DNA of 64,000 nt from positions 1-64,000 of the forward strand of contig NZ_SNWD01000005.1 in the NCBI RefSeq assembly GCF_004361835.1, read 5' to 3'. Within the stretch, counting starts at the first letter, position 1. Every line of letters begins with the position of its first letter. A program made the position numbers and the translations under genes. Under the pieces are notes generated by a model. That model saw nothing but the letters and a program-made list of their open reading frames with translations, was not told the DNA's origin and did not search any database. The DNA is from Stakelama pacifica (GTDB taxonomy: Bacteria > Pseudomonadota > Alphaproteobacteria > Sphingomonadales > Sphingomonadaceae). Below, in pieces: positions 17,317 to 26,400 of this stretch.

Positions 17317-18234
17317 ATGATTTTGTCGAGTTCCTCCAAAGTGGCGGTCGATCCGCTATCCGATGCGCTGATCGCCTTCGGTTCGGGGTCAGTGCAGGCA
17401 ACGCGCCTAGAGGCCGCAGGCGACTGGTCGCTCGGTTTCGCCTCTCGAAACCGCCTGAAGTTCATCGGTGTGATCCGCGGTAAATGCTGTCTGGTGTTTC
17501 CTGATCATGATCCCGAATGGTTGGAAGAGGGCGACGTGGCGTTGATCGGGCGCACCGATTACATCGTGGCGAGTGATCCGTCCCTTGAGCCCGCCCATGG
17601 AGCGCCGCTCTATGCCGCCAGCGATGAAGACACATTGCGCCTCGGAGGAGACGATGTGCTGGTGATCGGATCAAGCGTAGGACTGGATGACGCAGGCGCG
17701 GGGTTCGTCCTGGATGCGCTGCCGTCGTTCTATCGGATTGCCCAAGGTTTCGGCGAAGCGGAGACGATTTCCCGTCTTCTCGCGTTTGTCGACCGCGAAG
17801 CCCGCATTGATCGGCCGGGGAGCAGGCTCGTTGCCATGCGACTGGCCGAGCTACTTTTGATCGAAGGCGTGCGCGCGTTCATCGCAACAGAAGGAGCGCT
17901 TTGCGCGGGATGGATCGGCGCTTTGGGCGACAAACAGGTTGGAGCGGCACTGACTTTGATCCACGCCCATCCTGAACGGCAATGGACCGTACCGGGTCTT
18001 GCGGCTGAGGTCGGCCTGTCGCGATCAGGCTTCTCCGAGCGATTTTCACGTAGAGTAGGCCGCCCTCCGCTCGATTACTTGCGCCAATGGCGGATGATGC
18101 TTGCGCGGCGGCTCCTGGCCCAGAACGAGCTCAGTGCTGATCAGGTCGCCCGCCGCGTCGGCTATTCGTCGCAAAGCGCGTTCGGTTTCGCGTACAAAAG
18201 GACATTCGGGAGTTCACCAAAACGTTCAGCTTGA
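17317..18234 (+). CDS. AraC-family regulator with Cupin_6-type N-terminus
   Basis: A 305-residue regulator. The N-terminal cupin region has RNRLKFIGVIRGKCCLVFPD followed by LEEGDVALIGR. The C-terminal HTH pair has LAAEVGLSRSGFSERFSRRVG and VARRVGYSSQSAFGFAYKRTFG. This layout (Cupin_6 plus HTH_18) is frequent beside SDR and alkylphenol or quinone-type genes. It is divergent from the SDR pair 16520/15709 across a 62-bp gap, so it probably controls them. The ligand is unknown. Confidence 0.87.
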   Translation: MILSSSSKVAVDPLSDALIAFGSGSVQATRLEAAGDWSLGFASRNRLKFIGVIRGKCCLVFPDHDPEWLEEGDVALIGRTDYIVASDPSLEPAHGAPLYAASDEDTLRLGGDDVLVIGSSVGLDDAGAGFVLDALPSFYRIAQGFGEAETISRLLAFVDREARIDRPGSRLVAMRLAELLLIEGVRAFIATEGALCAGWIGALGDKQVGAALTLIHAHPERQWTVPGLAAEVGLSRSGFSERFSRRVGRPPLDYLRQWRMMLARRLLAQNELSADQVARRVGYSSQSAFGFAYKRTFGSSPKRSA

Positions 18235-18379
18235 ATAGGCTCCTGGCGCTTTGCCCGACGCGATCTGGCGTGAAAGCATTTTGCTCGTCGCTGACGCGCT
18301 TGACCGGTCAGCCTGAGCCCCGCGCTGTAAACTGGGGCGATGAGACAGCGTAGAATTAAAAAATGAGAAGGACAATTAC

Positions 18380-18820
18380 ATGGGTTTCGAAGGTGGTTGC
18401 CGCTGCGGCGCAGTGCGATACGAACTGGAGGCGGACAATCTTCCGCCGACCTATGCCTGCCACTGTGTCGATTGTCAGACCTGGAGCGGCTCCGCGTTTT
18501 CGCTGCATGCAATCGTGGCAGAGGACGCGCTGACCATCAGCGATAGCGGCCATACTTTCCGTCTGCCAGAAGGGCAGGAGGCCATGCCGTCCGAACATAT
18601 CGGATGCGCCGCCTGCCTCACCCGGATCGCCAGTCGCAATCCCGCGTTGCCAGGGTTTCTGGTGCTGCGCGTGGGCACACTCGATCGTAGTAGCGAGGTT
18701 GCACCTGCCATGCATATCTGGACCCGGCAAAAACAGCCCTGGTTAACAATCGAAGAGGGCACACCCGGCTTCGAGGTTTCGCCAACGCCGCAGGAATTCG
18801 CCGCTGCGATCGCTGGCTAG
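18380..18820 (+). CDS. GFA (CENP-V/GFA) family zinc protein
   Basis: A 146-residue protein with the zinc-site pattern of glutathione-dependent formaldehyde-activating enzymes: CRCGAVRYE, CHCVDCQ and CAACLTR. Gfa of Paracoccus speeds formation of S-hydroxymethylglutathione; most relatives have no proven activity. A weak AGGA lies upstream of ATG 18380. It is followed 16 bp later by a TetR gene, suggesting co-transcription and control by that repressor. Confidence 0.87.
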   Translation: MGFEGGCRCGAVRYELEADNLPPTYACHCVDCQTWSGSAFSLHAIVAEDALTISDSGHTFRLPEGQEAMPSEHIGCAACLTRIASRNPALPGFLVLRVGTLDRSSEVAPAMHIWTRQKQPWLTIEEGTPGFEVSPTPQEFAAAIAG

Positions 18821-18835
18821 GGCCCCCTCCAGGCC

Positions 18836-19387
18836 ATGGCCCAGGTAACCGGAATGCGTGCTGATGCCCGTCGCAGCGAGGAAGCGGTGCTCGACGCGGC
18901 GCGCAGGTTGTTCGCGGCCGAAGGGATCGATGTGCCTAACCGCACGATCGCGGAAGCCGCCTGTGTGGGCGTTGGCACGCTTTACCGGCGCTTTCCGACG
19001 CGCGCGGACCTTATCGCGGCGGTGTTCCGGCAGGAGATCGATGATTGCGCGGCCGCGGCCGGCGAACTGGCGGCTACCCGGCCCCCCTTCGAAGCACTGG
19101 CTGAATGGCTACGCCGTTTCGCCACGTTTATTGCCACCAAGCGCGGATTCTCGATCGCTCTACATTCGGGCGATCCGGCCTACGCAGGATTGCCGGTGCA
19201 TTTCGAGGACCGCTTCTATCCGGCCTTGAACAGTCTTCTCGAGAGTGCTCGGGAGGCTGGGGTGATCCGGAACGGTCTGACCTCCGATGATCTGGTCAAG
19301 ACCGTGGCACGGCTCGTCTCACCGCAGGATACCGGGCTCGGCGAGCGGATGCTGGAAGTGCTGATCGACGGATTGCGGGCGGACTGA
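18836..19387 (+). CDS. TetR-family transcriptional regulator
   Basis: A 183-residue TetR protein. The HTH is at the N-terminus (ILDAARRLFAAEGIDVPN-like start, then TIAEAACVGVGTLYRRFPTRADLIAAVF), with an all-helical ligand domain after about residue 60. The start may be M1 or M7. It follows the GFA gene by 16 bp and converges on a chlorophyllase-like hydrolase across 33 bp. TetR proteins commonly repress their own operon and an adjacent divergent gene. Confidence 0.87.
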   Translation: MAQVTGMRADARRSEEAVLDAARRLFAAEGIDVPNRTIAEAACVGVGTLYRRFPTRADLIAAVFRQEIDDCAAAAGELAATRPPFEALAEWLRRFATFIATKRGFSIALHSGDPAYAGLPVHFEDRFYPALNSLLESAREAGVIRNGLTSDDLVKTVARLVSPQDTGLGERMLEVLIDGLRAD

Positions 19388-19420
19388 CCGACCGGTCGCC
19401 CGCCCACACCGCCGATACCT

Positions 19421-20365
19421 TTACTTCTGCTCGATCGTGCCCTGCGATGCCGCCGCACCGTCCACCGATTTGACCGCTTCGGCCCAAGCGTCGCCCGATC
19501 CCGACAGCGTGCTGAGCAGGAACCCGGTCGACAGCTGCTGGACCGCGGTGACGCGCGCCGGGTCCTCGTCGGTCGTTTCCCGCGCTTCATAGTTGGGAAT
19601 ACCGCCCAGTGAATGCTCGCCCCCCTTAACCTCGAACAGCGCCTTTGCGCCGGGGCTGAGATCGTAGGCCTCGCGCCACCAGTCCGGTCCGCGCACGGTC
19701 ATCGCGCCACTGTCGTTATCGCCCGCGACCACGAGCGTCGGGGTTTCCAGGCCTGAGAAGTCCGGGTGCATGAAGGGGAAGTTCTGCGCGGCGAACTCGC
19801 TCAGATTGTCGCCACCGGTGCCGGGCACCGCGAACAGCACGCCCGCCTTCACCCGCGCGTCACGCAGCGAGACGGTCGCGCCGTCGTCGGGATCGGGGTG
19901 CGTCGCTCCGAGGAACATGCTCGCGGTCTGCGCACCCCAGGAGTGGCCTGCCACCGCGATGCGGTCGCGGTCGGTCCGGCCTTTGATGAACGGAGCCGCT
20001 TCTTCGATCGCGTCGAGGTTGTCGAGCAGAGCGAGGATATCCTGTTCGCGATGCCGCCAGAGCTGCGGGCGGCGCGGATCGTCGGCGGCAAGCGCGATCA
20101 TGCGGGAATCGAGATGCGTCGGATTGATCACCACAAAGCCGTTCGACGCCCAGTAGTTCACGAGTGGGCCGTAAGTGTAGAGCGACTGCCCGTTGCCGTG
20201 AGAGAAAAGGATGACGGGCAGGCTGTCGCCTTCGGCTGGCGCGGTGACCCGATAGGTCAGATTCTCGCCGCGGCCTTCGATCGGCAGAGAGAGCGGCCCC
20301 ATGGATAGTGCGGGCGCAAGGTCCATGGCGGTCGAGCGAATGGTCGGGTTGGCATGTGCTGGCAT
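19421..20365 (-). CDS. Alpha/beta hydrolase (chlorophyllase / PAF-acetylhydrolase-like)
   Basis: A 314-residue hydrolase with LFSHGNGQSLYTYG (oxyanion region) and the elbow VAGHSWGAQTASMFLG; a late GGEHSLGG supplies the likely catalytic His, and VVAGDND the Asp. It resembles the chlorophyllase/dienelactone-like esterases that bacteria encode as stand-alone genes. ATG 20365 has GGAGA directly upstream at good spacing. It runs convergent to the TetR gene. Confidence 0.85.
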   Translation of the reverse strand: MPAHANPTIRSTAMDLAPALSMGPLSLPIEGRGENLTYRVTAPAEGDSLPVILFSHGNGQSLYTYGPLVNYWASNGFVVINPTHLDSRMIALAADDPRRPQLWRHREQDILALLDNLDAIEEAAPFIKGRTDRDRIAVAGHSWGAQTASMFLGATHPDPDDGATVSLRDARVKAGVLFAVPGTGGDNLSEFAAQNFPFMHPDFSGLETPTLVVAGDNDSGAMTVRGPDWWREAYDLSPGAKALFEVKGGEHSLGGIPNYEARETTDEDPARVTAVQQLSTGFLLSTLSGSGDAWAEAVKSVDGAAASQGTIEQK

Positions 20366-20470
20366 TGATTTCTCCTTGGCCCCGGCCACGGCACCGGGGC
20401 GACGGGAATTCAGATACGGAACAATGTTCCGTTTTCAAGATGTAGATTTGCGGGGCGAGGTAGCGGGCAC

Positions 20471-20944
20471 CTACAGCGAGCCGTCCGCAAGCATCTCGCG
20501 CGTGCGCCTCAGGGTCGAAAGAAGCGCGGCCTTGTAGCCCTTGTCGCTGTCGAACTGCTTCTGCTCGGCTTGCTCTTCCGGTCCGCCGGATTCCTTGTCT
20601 CGCAAGCCCAGGTAGCAGTAGAATTTGAGCTGCAGGTCGCCCGCGTCATCCTCGGAAAGTTCGTTGATGATCGCACCTTCGCGCGGGCCGCCGGCCTGGA
20701 AGAAGGTCACCTTGGACTGCGGCTCGAGCACGATGATCTCGCGGACGTCCTCATCCGCGATGGTCGCCTCGCGCACGAAATGCGTGTCGCTTTCCTCGGT
20801 CACCTCGCAGCGCGTGCAGACGCCGGCTGGCAGAAACAGCCGCGCATCGCGTGCCTTTCGCTCGAGGCCCTTCCAGACCTGCTCGCGAGTCAGCGGCGTT
20901 TCGCCTTCGGGATTCACCGGAACGGTGGCGGTAGAGTAGATCAT
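20471..20944 (-). CDS. SRPBCC / AtaL-like (DUF1857) protein
   Basis: A 157-residue START/SRPBCC-fold protein. It begins MIYSTATVPVNPEG, has TREQVWKGLERKARDARLFLPAG, and later FYCYLGLRDKESGG. This pattern matches the DUF1857/AtaL group. GGA lies upstream of ATG 20944. These proteins are presumed to bind hydrophobic ligands, without proven chemistry. It is divergent from another SRPBCC protein gene (21155) across 210 bp. Confidence 0.78.
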   Translation of the reverse strand: MIYSTATVPVNPEGETPLTREQVWKGLERKARDARLFLPAGVCTRCEVTEESDTHFVREATIADEDVREIIVLEPQSKVTFFQAGGPREGAIINELSEDDAGDLQLKFYCYLGLRDKESGGPEEQAEQKQFDSDKGYKAALLSTLRRTREMLADGSL

Positions 20945-21154
20945 GACGTGTCCTTCAAGGATCGGGGTTGAAACGCCATGCAAGCTAAGGGTCCGTGAAA
21001 CTCGCACTAGTCGCGAAATTCGAACGCGACGTCTCACTCGTGGAACGCCGGGGCGGTTTTCCATCGTCTCCCTGGCGAGACGATCGGTCCCGATGACGCC
21101 TCTATTCGCGGACAGCGAAAGACGTATCTCCAACGTATTAACTGGAGATTTGCG

Positions 21155-21724
21155 ATGACCCCCACTGCTGATTCCGCCCGCGATCCGAACGACGTTCCCA
21201 TAATGCGCGAGGCACTCGTTCCCGGCGCCATCCGTGACGTGTTCGACTTCGTTGCCGCCGAGGACGTCCTTCCCAGGATTCTGACCGGCTACGGTCTTCT
21301 GCCCGGCATCTCGCATACGTCGGACATCACGGGTCCCTGGGATCAGCCCGGCTCGCGGCGGATCGTCCACCTTCTCGACGGCAGCCATGTGCGCGAGGGC
21401 GTGACGCATTACGACCGGCCCGACTATTTCGCCTACCGCGTGAGCGATCCGAGCTTCGCTCTCAAGCACCTCATGGTCGAGGCAAGGGGCGAGTTCCGGT
21501 TCGCCGAGACCGATCGGGGGACCGAGGTACGCTGGACCTACACCTTCCGCGCCAGGAACCGGCTCGCCAGGCTCCCCCTGCGCCTGTTCGTGGGCACGCA
21601 GTGGAAGGGCTACATGGACGTCTGCATGACGAACATCATCGCGCACTTCGCACCGGATCGAACGTCCCTTGCGCCAGGTCCGTCGCCTGTCGCCCGGAGC
21701 ACCGCTGCGCTCACAGAAATCTGA
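21155..21724 (+). CDS. SRPBCC family protein
   Basis: A 189-residue polyketide-cyclase/START-like protein. It has ALVPGAIRDVFDFVAAEDVLPRIL, then PGSRRIVHLLDGSHVREGVTHYD and EARGEFRFAETDRGTEVRWTYTF, the usual beta-strand pattern of SRPBCC folds. GGAG lies about 9 nt upstream of the ATG at 21155. It is 26 bp upstream of an SDR gene and probably co-transcribed with it and the following hydrolase. Confidence 0.8.
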   Translation: MTPTADSARDPNDVPIMREALVPGAIRDVFDFVAAEDVLPRILTGYGLLPGISHTSDITGPWDQPGSRRIVHLLDGSHVREGVTHYDRPDYFAYRVSDPSFALKHLMVEARGEFRFAETDRGTEVRWTYTFRARNRLARLPLRLFVGTQWKGYMDVCMTNIIAHFAPDRTSLAPGPSPVARSTAALTEI

Positions 21725-21750
21725 GCGATACGTCACGAAAGGAATAACCC

Positions 21751-22572
21751 ATGCCCAAGACCATTCTCATCACAGGCGCATCCAGCGGTCTCGGCCGCGC
21801 AAGCGCCAGGCTGTTCCACGCGAAAGGCTGGAACGTGATCGCCACGATGCGCTCACCCGAGCACGAAACCGAGTTAATCGAACTCGATAACGTCCTCGTC
21901 ACACGGCTCGATGTCGAGGAGCCGTCCTCGATCGAAGGCGCGGTTGCGGCTGGTATAGAGGCTTTCGGACAGATTGACGTGCTGCTCAACAATGCGGGCT
22001 ATGGTGCCTACGGTCCGCTTGAAGCGACCCCGTCCGACGAGATCCGTCGCCAGTTCGATGTTAATCTGTTCGGCATGATCGAGGCGACCAAGGCGCTGCT
22101 GTCCCATTTCCGGCACAACCGGTCAGGGACGATCGTCAACATATCTTCTATGGGCGGCCGGGTCGCCTTTCCGCTGGGAACGCTGTATCACGCCAGCAAA
22201 TACGCGGTGGAAGGGTTCTCGGAAGCGCTCTCATATGAGGTGGCGCCATTCGGCGTTCGCATAAAGCTTGTCGAGCCGGGCCAGATCGCGACCGACTTTG
22301 CGGGGCGCTCGCTTGCCTTCAGCAACGACGAAACGCTCATCGAATACCAGCCCACGGTCGCGCAGGTGATGAAGGCGTTCGGCGAACTCACCGCAAGCGC
22401 GTCGCCAGCGGAGGTCATCGCCGAGATCGTCTACGCCGCCGCTACCGACACGACCGACCGTCTGCGGTTCGAAGCCGGTGAGGATGCGCAGCAGCTGCTC
22501 GCCGTGCGTCGCGATACGGACGACGCATCCTTCGCCCGATCGATCAACGAGCAGTTCGGCCTTCAGGCCTGA
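21751..22572 (+). CDS. SDR family oxidoreductase (long C-terminal form)
   Basis: A 273-residue SDR with ITGASSGLGRASARLF, LNNAGYGAYGPLE, serine in ISSMGG and YHASKYAVEG. The longer C-terminal region (after LVEPGQIATDF) is typical of the retinol-dehydrogenase-like/YbbO-like SDRs. AAAGGA precedes ATG 21751. It is the middle gene of SRPBCC-SDR-alpha/beta hydrolase. Confidence 0.88.
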   Translation: MPKTILITGASSGLGRASARLFHAKGWNVIATMRSPEHETELIELDNVLVTRLDVEEPSSIEGAVAAGIEAFGQIDVLLNNAGYGAYGPLEATPSDEIRRQFDVNLFGMIEATKALLSHFRHNRSGTIVNISSMGGRVAFPLGTLYHASKYAVEGFSEALSYEVAPFGVRIKLVEPGQIATDFAGRSLAFSNDETLIEYQPTVAQVMKAFGELTASASPAEVIAEIVYAAATDTTDRLRFEAGEDAQQLLAVRRDTDDASFARSINEQFGLQA

Positions 22573-22638
22573 TCCGCCACAGCACTTCACATCTCCGGCG
22601 GTCGGCAGATCCGTCGTAATCGGAAGGTATCAATCGAG

Positions 22639-23646
22639 ATGAAATTCGAGAGAAAGACGTTCGAGAGCGCCCGGCACCGCACCGCCTACCTCGAGGCGGG
22701 CCCGGCCGATGGCCCGCTGATGATTTTCGTCCATGGCTGGCCCGAGGCACCGTTCGTGTGGATCCGCCAGATCGAGCATTTCGCCGCGCAGGGCTGGCGC
22801 TGCATCGCCCCGTGGATGCGCGGCTACGGCGCTTCGTCCGTGCCGGGCGAGGTCGCTGCCTATGCCAATCGCGAGACGGTAGGTGACCTGGTCGAGCTGC
22901 ACGGTCGTCTTGGCGGCGCGCCGGCGGTCTGGATCGGGCACGACTGGGGCAGCCCCGTGGTTTGGGCGCTTGCCGGGCATCATCCCGAGCGTTGCCGCGG
23001 CGTGGCCAGCGCGAGTATCCCCTATCTCGCACGCGGTTTTGCGCTACCGGCGCTGGTTCCCCTGCTCGATCGCGAGATCTATCCGGTGGAGGACTTCCCT
23101 GTCGGGCAGTGGGATTACTGGCTCGCCTTCCGTGAACACTTCAACCCGGTCGTGCGCGCCATGGAGGAAAGCCCCGAGGGCATCCTGCGGCTCGTGTTCC
23201 AGCCGAGCCAACCGCTGGCCGAGACACGCGGCCCGGCCTTCTCGGCCAACGCCCGGCAGCGCGGTGGCCTGTTCGGCGGCATCGATCTCGCGCACGTCCC
23301 GGGCGGCAACCTGCTGCTCGAAGCCGAATACGTCGAGGAAATGGCGCGCGATCTTGCAGCGAACGGCTTCTCCGGGCCGATCGCCTGGTATCTCAACGAC
23401 GATGCGAACATGGACTACGCCCGCCAGGCGGTCGACTTCGGACGGCTCTCTATGCCCGTCCTGTTTCTCCACGGCGCGCGCGACGATGTCTGCGAAACCG
23501 TGCGCAGCCGGCTCGCCGAACCGATGCGCGAGGATTGCAGCGATCTCACTGAGGTGGTGATCGATGCCGGCCACCAGCTCGCGCTCGAAGACCCGGGGGC
23601 TGTCAACCAGGCTATCGCCTACTGGCTGGCGGGCATGCCCGCCTAG
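22639..23646 (+). CDS. Alpha/beta hydrolase, epoxide-hydrolase-like
   Basis: A 335-residue hydrolase with FVHGWPEAPFVW (HGxP oxyanion motif) and WIGHDWGSPVVWALA, where the nucleophile is Asp (GHDWG), the layout of epoxide hydrolases and haloalkane dehalogenases rather than serine esterases. The late VIDAGHQLALEDP supplies the catalytic His. A GGAA ribosome site lies upstream of ATG 22639. Its TAG stop overlaps the TAG stop of the convergent LysR gene in a CTAG tetranucleotide. The substrate is not known. Confidence 0.88.
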   Translation: MKFERKTFESARHRTAYLEAGPADGPLMIFVHGWPEAPFVWIRQIEHFAAQGWRCIAPWMRGYGASSVPGEVAAYANRETVGDLVELHGRLGGAPAVWIGHDWGSPVVWALAGHHPERCRGVASASIPYLARGFALPALVPLLDREIYPVEDFPVGQWDYWLAFREHFNPVVRAMEESPEGILRLVFQPSQPLAETRGPAFSANARQRGGLFGGIDLAHVPGGNLLLEAEYVEEMARDLAANGFSGPIAWYLNDDANMDYARQAVDFGRLSMPVLFLHGARDDVCETVRSRLAEPMREDCSDLTEVVIDAGHQLALEDPGAVNQAIAYWLAGMPA

Positions 23647-24605
23647 GGAGCGTTCGTCCGGGCGGGTTGCCTCCTCGCCTGCCCGGGCGAACGTTTGCGG
23701 CCCAGCGCAGCTTTGCCGATCAGTCCACGGAACCAGCGCTGCGCGAGATTGGCATCGTTGCGACGGTGCCAATTCATCGTGAAGGGGGCGAGGGGCAGAT
23801 CGAGCGGGGTCTTGGCCAGCACGACCCGCCCGGCCGCCTCGAACTGTAGAGCGAGACCGGTCAATATCGTGCACAGCGCGTCGGTCCGCTCGACGACCAG
23901 CGCGGCAGCGGTCGCGTTGGGTACAGTCAGCACCAACCTGCGCTCCAGGCCAAGCTTGTCGAGGCGCTCGTCGACGATCCCGTACCTCTCATCCTCAGGT
24001 GAGAATAGGATATGCGGCCAAGCGAGAAACGCAGATCGGGTTAAGGTGCCCCCCGCCGCAGGGTGTCCGGCGCGCATCATCGTGACGAACCCGTCCTCGA
24101 ACAGCGGTCGCGAAAGGATACGGCCTGCCTTCTCGGTCGGCGGCACGCCGATCGCGACATCGACCTTGCCGCTGTCGAGGAGTGTGATCGCCTCGTCCCG
24201 ATCGTCGAAGCCGCGGACGTGCAACGCAATGCCCGGCGCCGCGCGCGTCAGTTCCTCGAACAAGGTGGGAAGAAGCGAAATCGTCGGCGGGTCGGACATG
24301 GCGACGGTGAAGGCCATCTCGGCGGTCGCGGGCTCGAAGCGATCGCGAAACGCGAACGCCGCCTCGATCTGGGCCAGCGCTCTACCGACTGGTTCATGCA
24401 GTTCCAGAGCGCGGGGCGTCGGTTGAAGTCCGTCCGCTGTACGAATGAAGAGTTCGTCTTCCATCAGTTCACGCAGGCGCGCCAGCGTACCGCTCATCGC
24501 AGGCTGGGTTCGCCCGACGCGTGCGGCTGCGCGCGTGACGTTGCGCTCGGCCATCAGTGCCTCGAAGCCGACGAGCAGATTGAGATCGATACTGCTGAGA
24601 TTCAT
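23643..24605 (-). CDS. LysR-family transcriptional regulator (NodD/PnbR-like)
   Basis: A 320-residue LysR protein beginning MNLSSIDLNLLVGFEALMAERNVTRAA, the opening of the NodD/NocR/LeuO-like subgroup. The HTH continues through GRTQPAMSGTLARLRELM, with an effector domain from about residue 90. It is divergent from the quinone oxidoreductase gene (24730). The gap holds A/T-rich near-palindromes (GATTCATGAATC at 24599-24610 and ATATCATGATTAT around 24656-24668), reasonable LysR operator candidates. The divergent operon is its likely target. Confidence 0.88.
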   Translation of the reverse strand: MNLSSIDLNLLVGFEALMAERNVTRAAARVGRTQPAMSGTLARLRELMEDELFIRTADGLQPTPRALELHEPVGRALAQIEAAFAFRDRFEPATAEMAFTVAMSDPPTISLLPTLFEELTRAAPGIALHVRGFDDRDEAITLLDSGKVDVAIGVPPTEKAGRILSRPLFEDGFVTMMRAGHPAAGGTLTRSAFLAWPHILFSPEDERYGIVDERLDKLGLERRLVLTVPNATAAALVVERTDALCTILTGLALQFEAAGRVVLAKTPLDLPLAPFTMNWHRRNDANLAQRWFRGLIGKAALGRKRSPGQARRQPARTNAP

Positions 24606-24729
24606 GAATCATGTCCGCCGCCGCGACAATAACCATAAGCGCGACTGATAACGCCATATCATGATTATCGAGTTACGCAATGAACACTGACTCGCCACAT
24701 TCGGACAACAACCAATGGAGCAAGCCATC

Positions 24730-25653
24730 ATGAAGACTCTCGAATACAGCGAATACGGTAAAGCGCCGGCAATCGCGGAACGCCCGCTGCCAAAGCCCTC
24801 CATGGGCGAAGTGCTCGTCAAGGTGGCAGGCGCGGCGCTCAATCCGCTCGATACCAAGATCCACGCCGGCTACATGACCGACTTTTTCCCGGTCGAATTT
24901 CCGTACGTGCCGGGCACCGACATCTCGGGCACGATCGAAGCGATCGGCGACGGCGTCTCGGGCTGGAAGACCGGCGACGAGATCATCGCCCGGCTCGATC
25001 CCTCGAAGGGCGGTGCGTTCGCCGAATTCGCCGTCGTTCCGGCAGACCAGCTTGTACGTGCTCCGACCTCCATGCCGCTTGCCGAGAGCGCGGGTCTGGT
25101 CACGATCGGCGGAACGGCCTGGCAGATCCTTTTCGGCGAATACACCGTAGCTTCCGGTCAGCGGGTGTTGATCCATGGCGCGGCCGGACCCGTCGGCGCC
25201 TTCGCAACCCAGCTCGCCGCCCAGGCCGGCGCCGAAGTCTACGCCACCGCGTCGGCGCAGGATGCCGATTATGTCCGCAGCCTCGGCGCGGCCCAGGTCA
25301 TCGACTATCAGAATGATCGGTTCGAGGAGCACCTGTCCGACATCGATCTGGTGGTCGACACGGTCGGCGGCGACGTCGAGGAACGCTCGCTCAAGGTATT
25401 GAAGCAGGGTGGTACGCTCATCGCCACCCCGATGCCGCCGGACGAGGACCGTGCACGCGCAGCGGGTGTCGATGCCAAGTTCGTGTTTCATATGTCCGAT
25501 GCCGCCAAGCTCGGCCATGTCGCGGAACGCGCCGATCACGGGGTCAAGGTACGCCTCGACCGGATGGTGAGCCTCGAGGAGGGCGCCGACGCTTTTGCCC
25601 GCCAGGCGAGCGGCGAGGCGAAGGGCAAGATCATCTTCAGCCCGCGCGGCTGA
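24730..25653 (+). CDS. NADP-dependent zinc-less oxidoreductase (MDR / quinone oxidoreductase)
   Basis: A 307-residue medium-chain reductase. It has KTLEYSEYGKAPAIAERPLP, GAALNPLDTKIHAGYM and the cofactor motif HGAAGPVGAFATQLAAQAGAEV. It lacks the zinc ligands of alcohol dehydrogenases, as in quinone oxidoreductases and enoyl reductases. GGAG 9 nt upstream supports ATG 24730 over 24715. It heads a rightward operon with a DUF2798/SnoaL gene and two SDRs, opposite a LysR gene. Confidence 0.88.
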   Translation: MKTLEYSEYGKAPAIAERPLPKPSMGEVLVKVAGAALNPLDTKIHAGYMTDFFPVEFPYVPGTDISGTIEAIGDGVSGWKTGDEIIARLDPSKGGAFAEFAVVPADQLVRAPTSMPLAESAGLVTIGGTAWQILFGEYTVASGQRVLIHGAAGPVGAFATQLAAQAGAEVYATASAQDADYVRSLGAAQVIDYQNDRFEEHLSDIDLVVDTVGGDVEERSLKVLKQGGTLIATPMPPDEDRARAAGVDAKFVFHMSDAAKLGHVAERADHGVKVRLDRMVSLEEGADAFARQASGEAKGKIIFSPRG

Positions 25654-25677
25654 GGCTAGCGGAACCGGACGGCCGCG

Positions 25678-26400
25678 GTGCTTGCCCTTGACCTCAGATT
25701 GGAGGCGCTGCTGCGTCCAGTCCTGCTCTCGCTCCTGATGAGCGGCCTCGTTGCCTTCGTCGCGATCGTGAGAGTGGCCGGAGCGCCGCCCGCCTTTGGC
25801 GTCTGGTTCGCGAGCTGGATGAGCGCCTGGATCGTGGCGTTCCCGGCACTGCTGGTCGCCCAGCCCATCGTCAATCGCGTGGTCACGGCTTTGACCACAC
25901 GCAATTCAGCCAACGACACACTCAAGGAAACTCGTATCATGAACACAACCACCATCGAGAAGGATACAATGCGCGCCGCGCGCATGGACGCGCTTACGCA
26001 GTTCTACGGGGCGCTTTCGACCGGCGACGCCGACAAGCTCGACCAAGCGCTGATCGCGGCCTGGGACGAAGAGCCGCGCAACCCGGGCCAGGGACCTGGC
26101 CGCGAACCGATGAAGCAATTCGTCGCCGGCGTGCGGCAGGCGCTTCCCGATCTCACGATCGAGATCAGGGACGTCATGTTCGACGGCGACAAGGCCGCGG
26201 TTCGCGCCGAGATGCGCGGCTCCCACTCGCGGGACTTCTTCGGCGTTGCCGCCACCGGCAAGCCCTACGTGATCCGCCTGCACGAGTTCCACACCTTCGA
26301 CGGCGAGCAGATCGCCTATACCTGGCATTTGGAGGACTGGTTCGGGTTCCTGAACCAGATCGGCGCATGGCCGGTCGAACCGGCGGGAGACGACCGGTGA
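25678..26400 (+). CDS. DUF2798-like membrane domain fused in frame to a SnoaL/NTF2-fold domain
   Basis: One 240-residue open frame from GTG 25678. Residues 10-72 carry two hydrophobic helices and the DUF2798 pattern (LRPVLLSLLMSGLVAF, then SAWIVAFPALLVAQPIVNRVV). After a polar linker (about 72-87), residues 88-240 are a SnoaL-type cyclase-like domain with ENW-like HLEDWFGFLNQIG. The two domains are normally separate proteins. AAGGA upstream of an internal ATG (25939) suggests the soluble part can also be made alone. The stop overlaps the next SDR start (GTGA). Confidence 0.7.
   Translation: MLALDLRLEALLRPVLLSLLMSGLVAFVAIVRVAGAPPAFGVWFASWMSAWIVAFPALLVAQPIVNRVVTALTTRNSANDTLKETRIMNTTTIEKDTMRAARMDALTQFYGALSTGDADKLDQALIAAWDEEPRNPGQGPGREPMKQFVAGVRQALPDLTIEIRDVMFDGDKAAVRAEMRGSHSRDFFGVAATGKPYVIRLHEFHTFDGEQIAYTWHLEDWFGFLNQIGAWPVEPAGDDR
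25924..25939 (+). promoter_or_regulatory. internal ribosome-binding site for the SnoaL-like domain
   Basis: AAGGA at 25924-25928 stands 10 nt before ATG 25939, in the same frame as the DUF2798 part. It decides whether the locus makes one fused protein, a separate NTF2-fold protein, or both. Confidence 0.5.

Noticed and set aside
10456-22572. Polyketide or aromatic antibiotic gene cluster, suggested by SnoaL, SRPBCC, NmrA and tautomerase proteins
   Set aside because: No ketosynthase, acyl carrier protein, P450 or prenyltransferase is present; the accessory folds also occur in stress and degradation loci.
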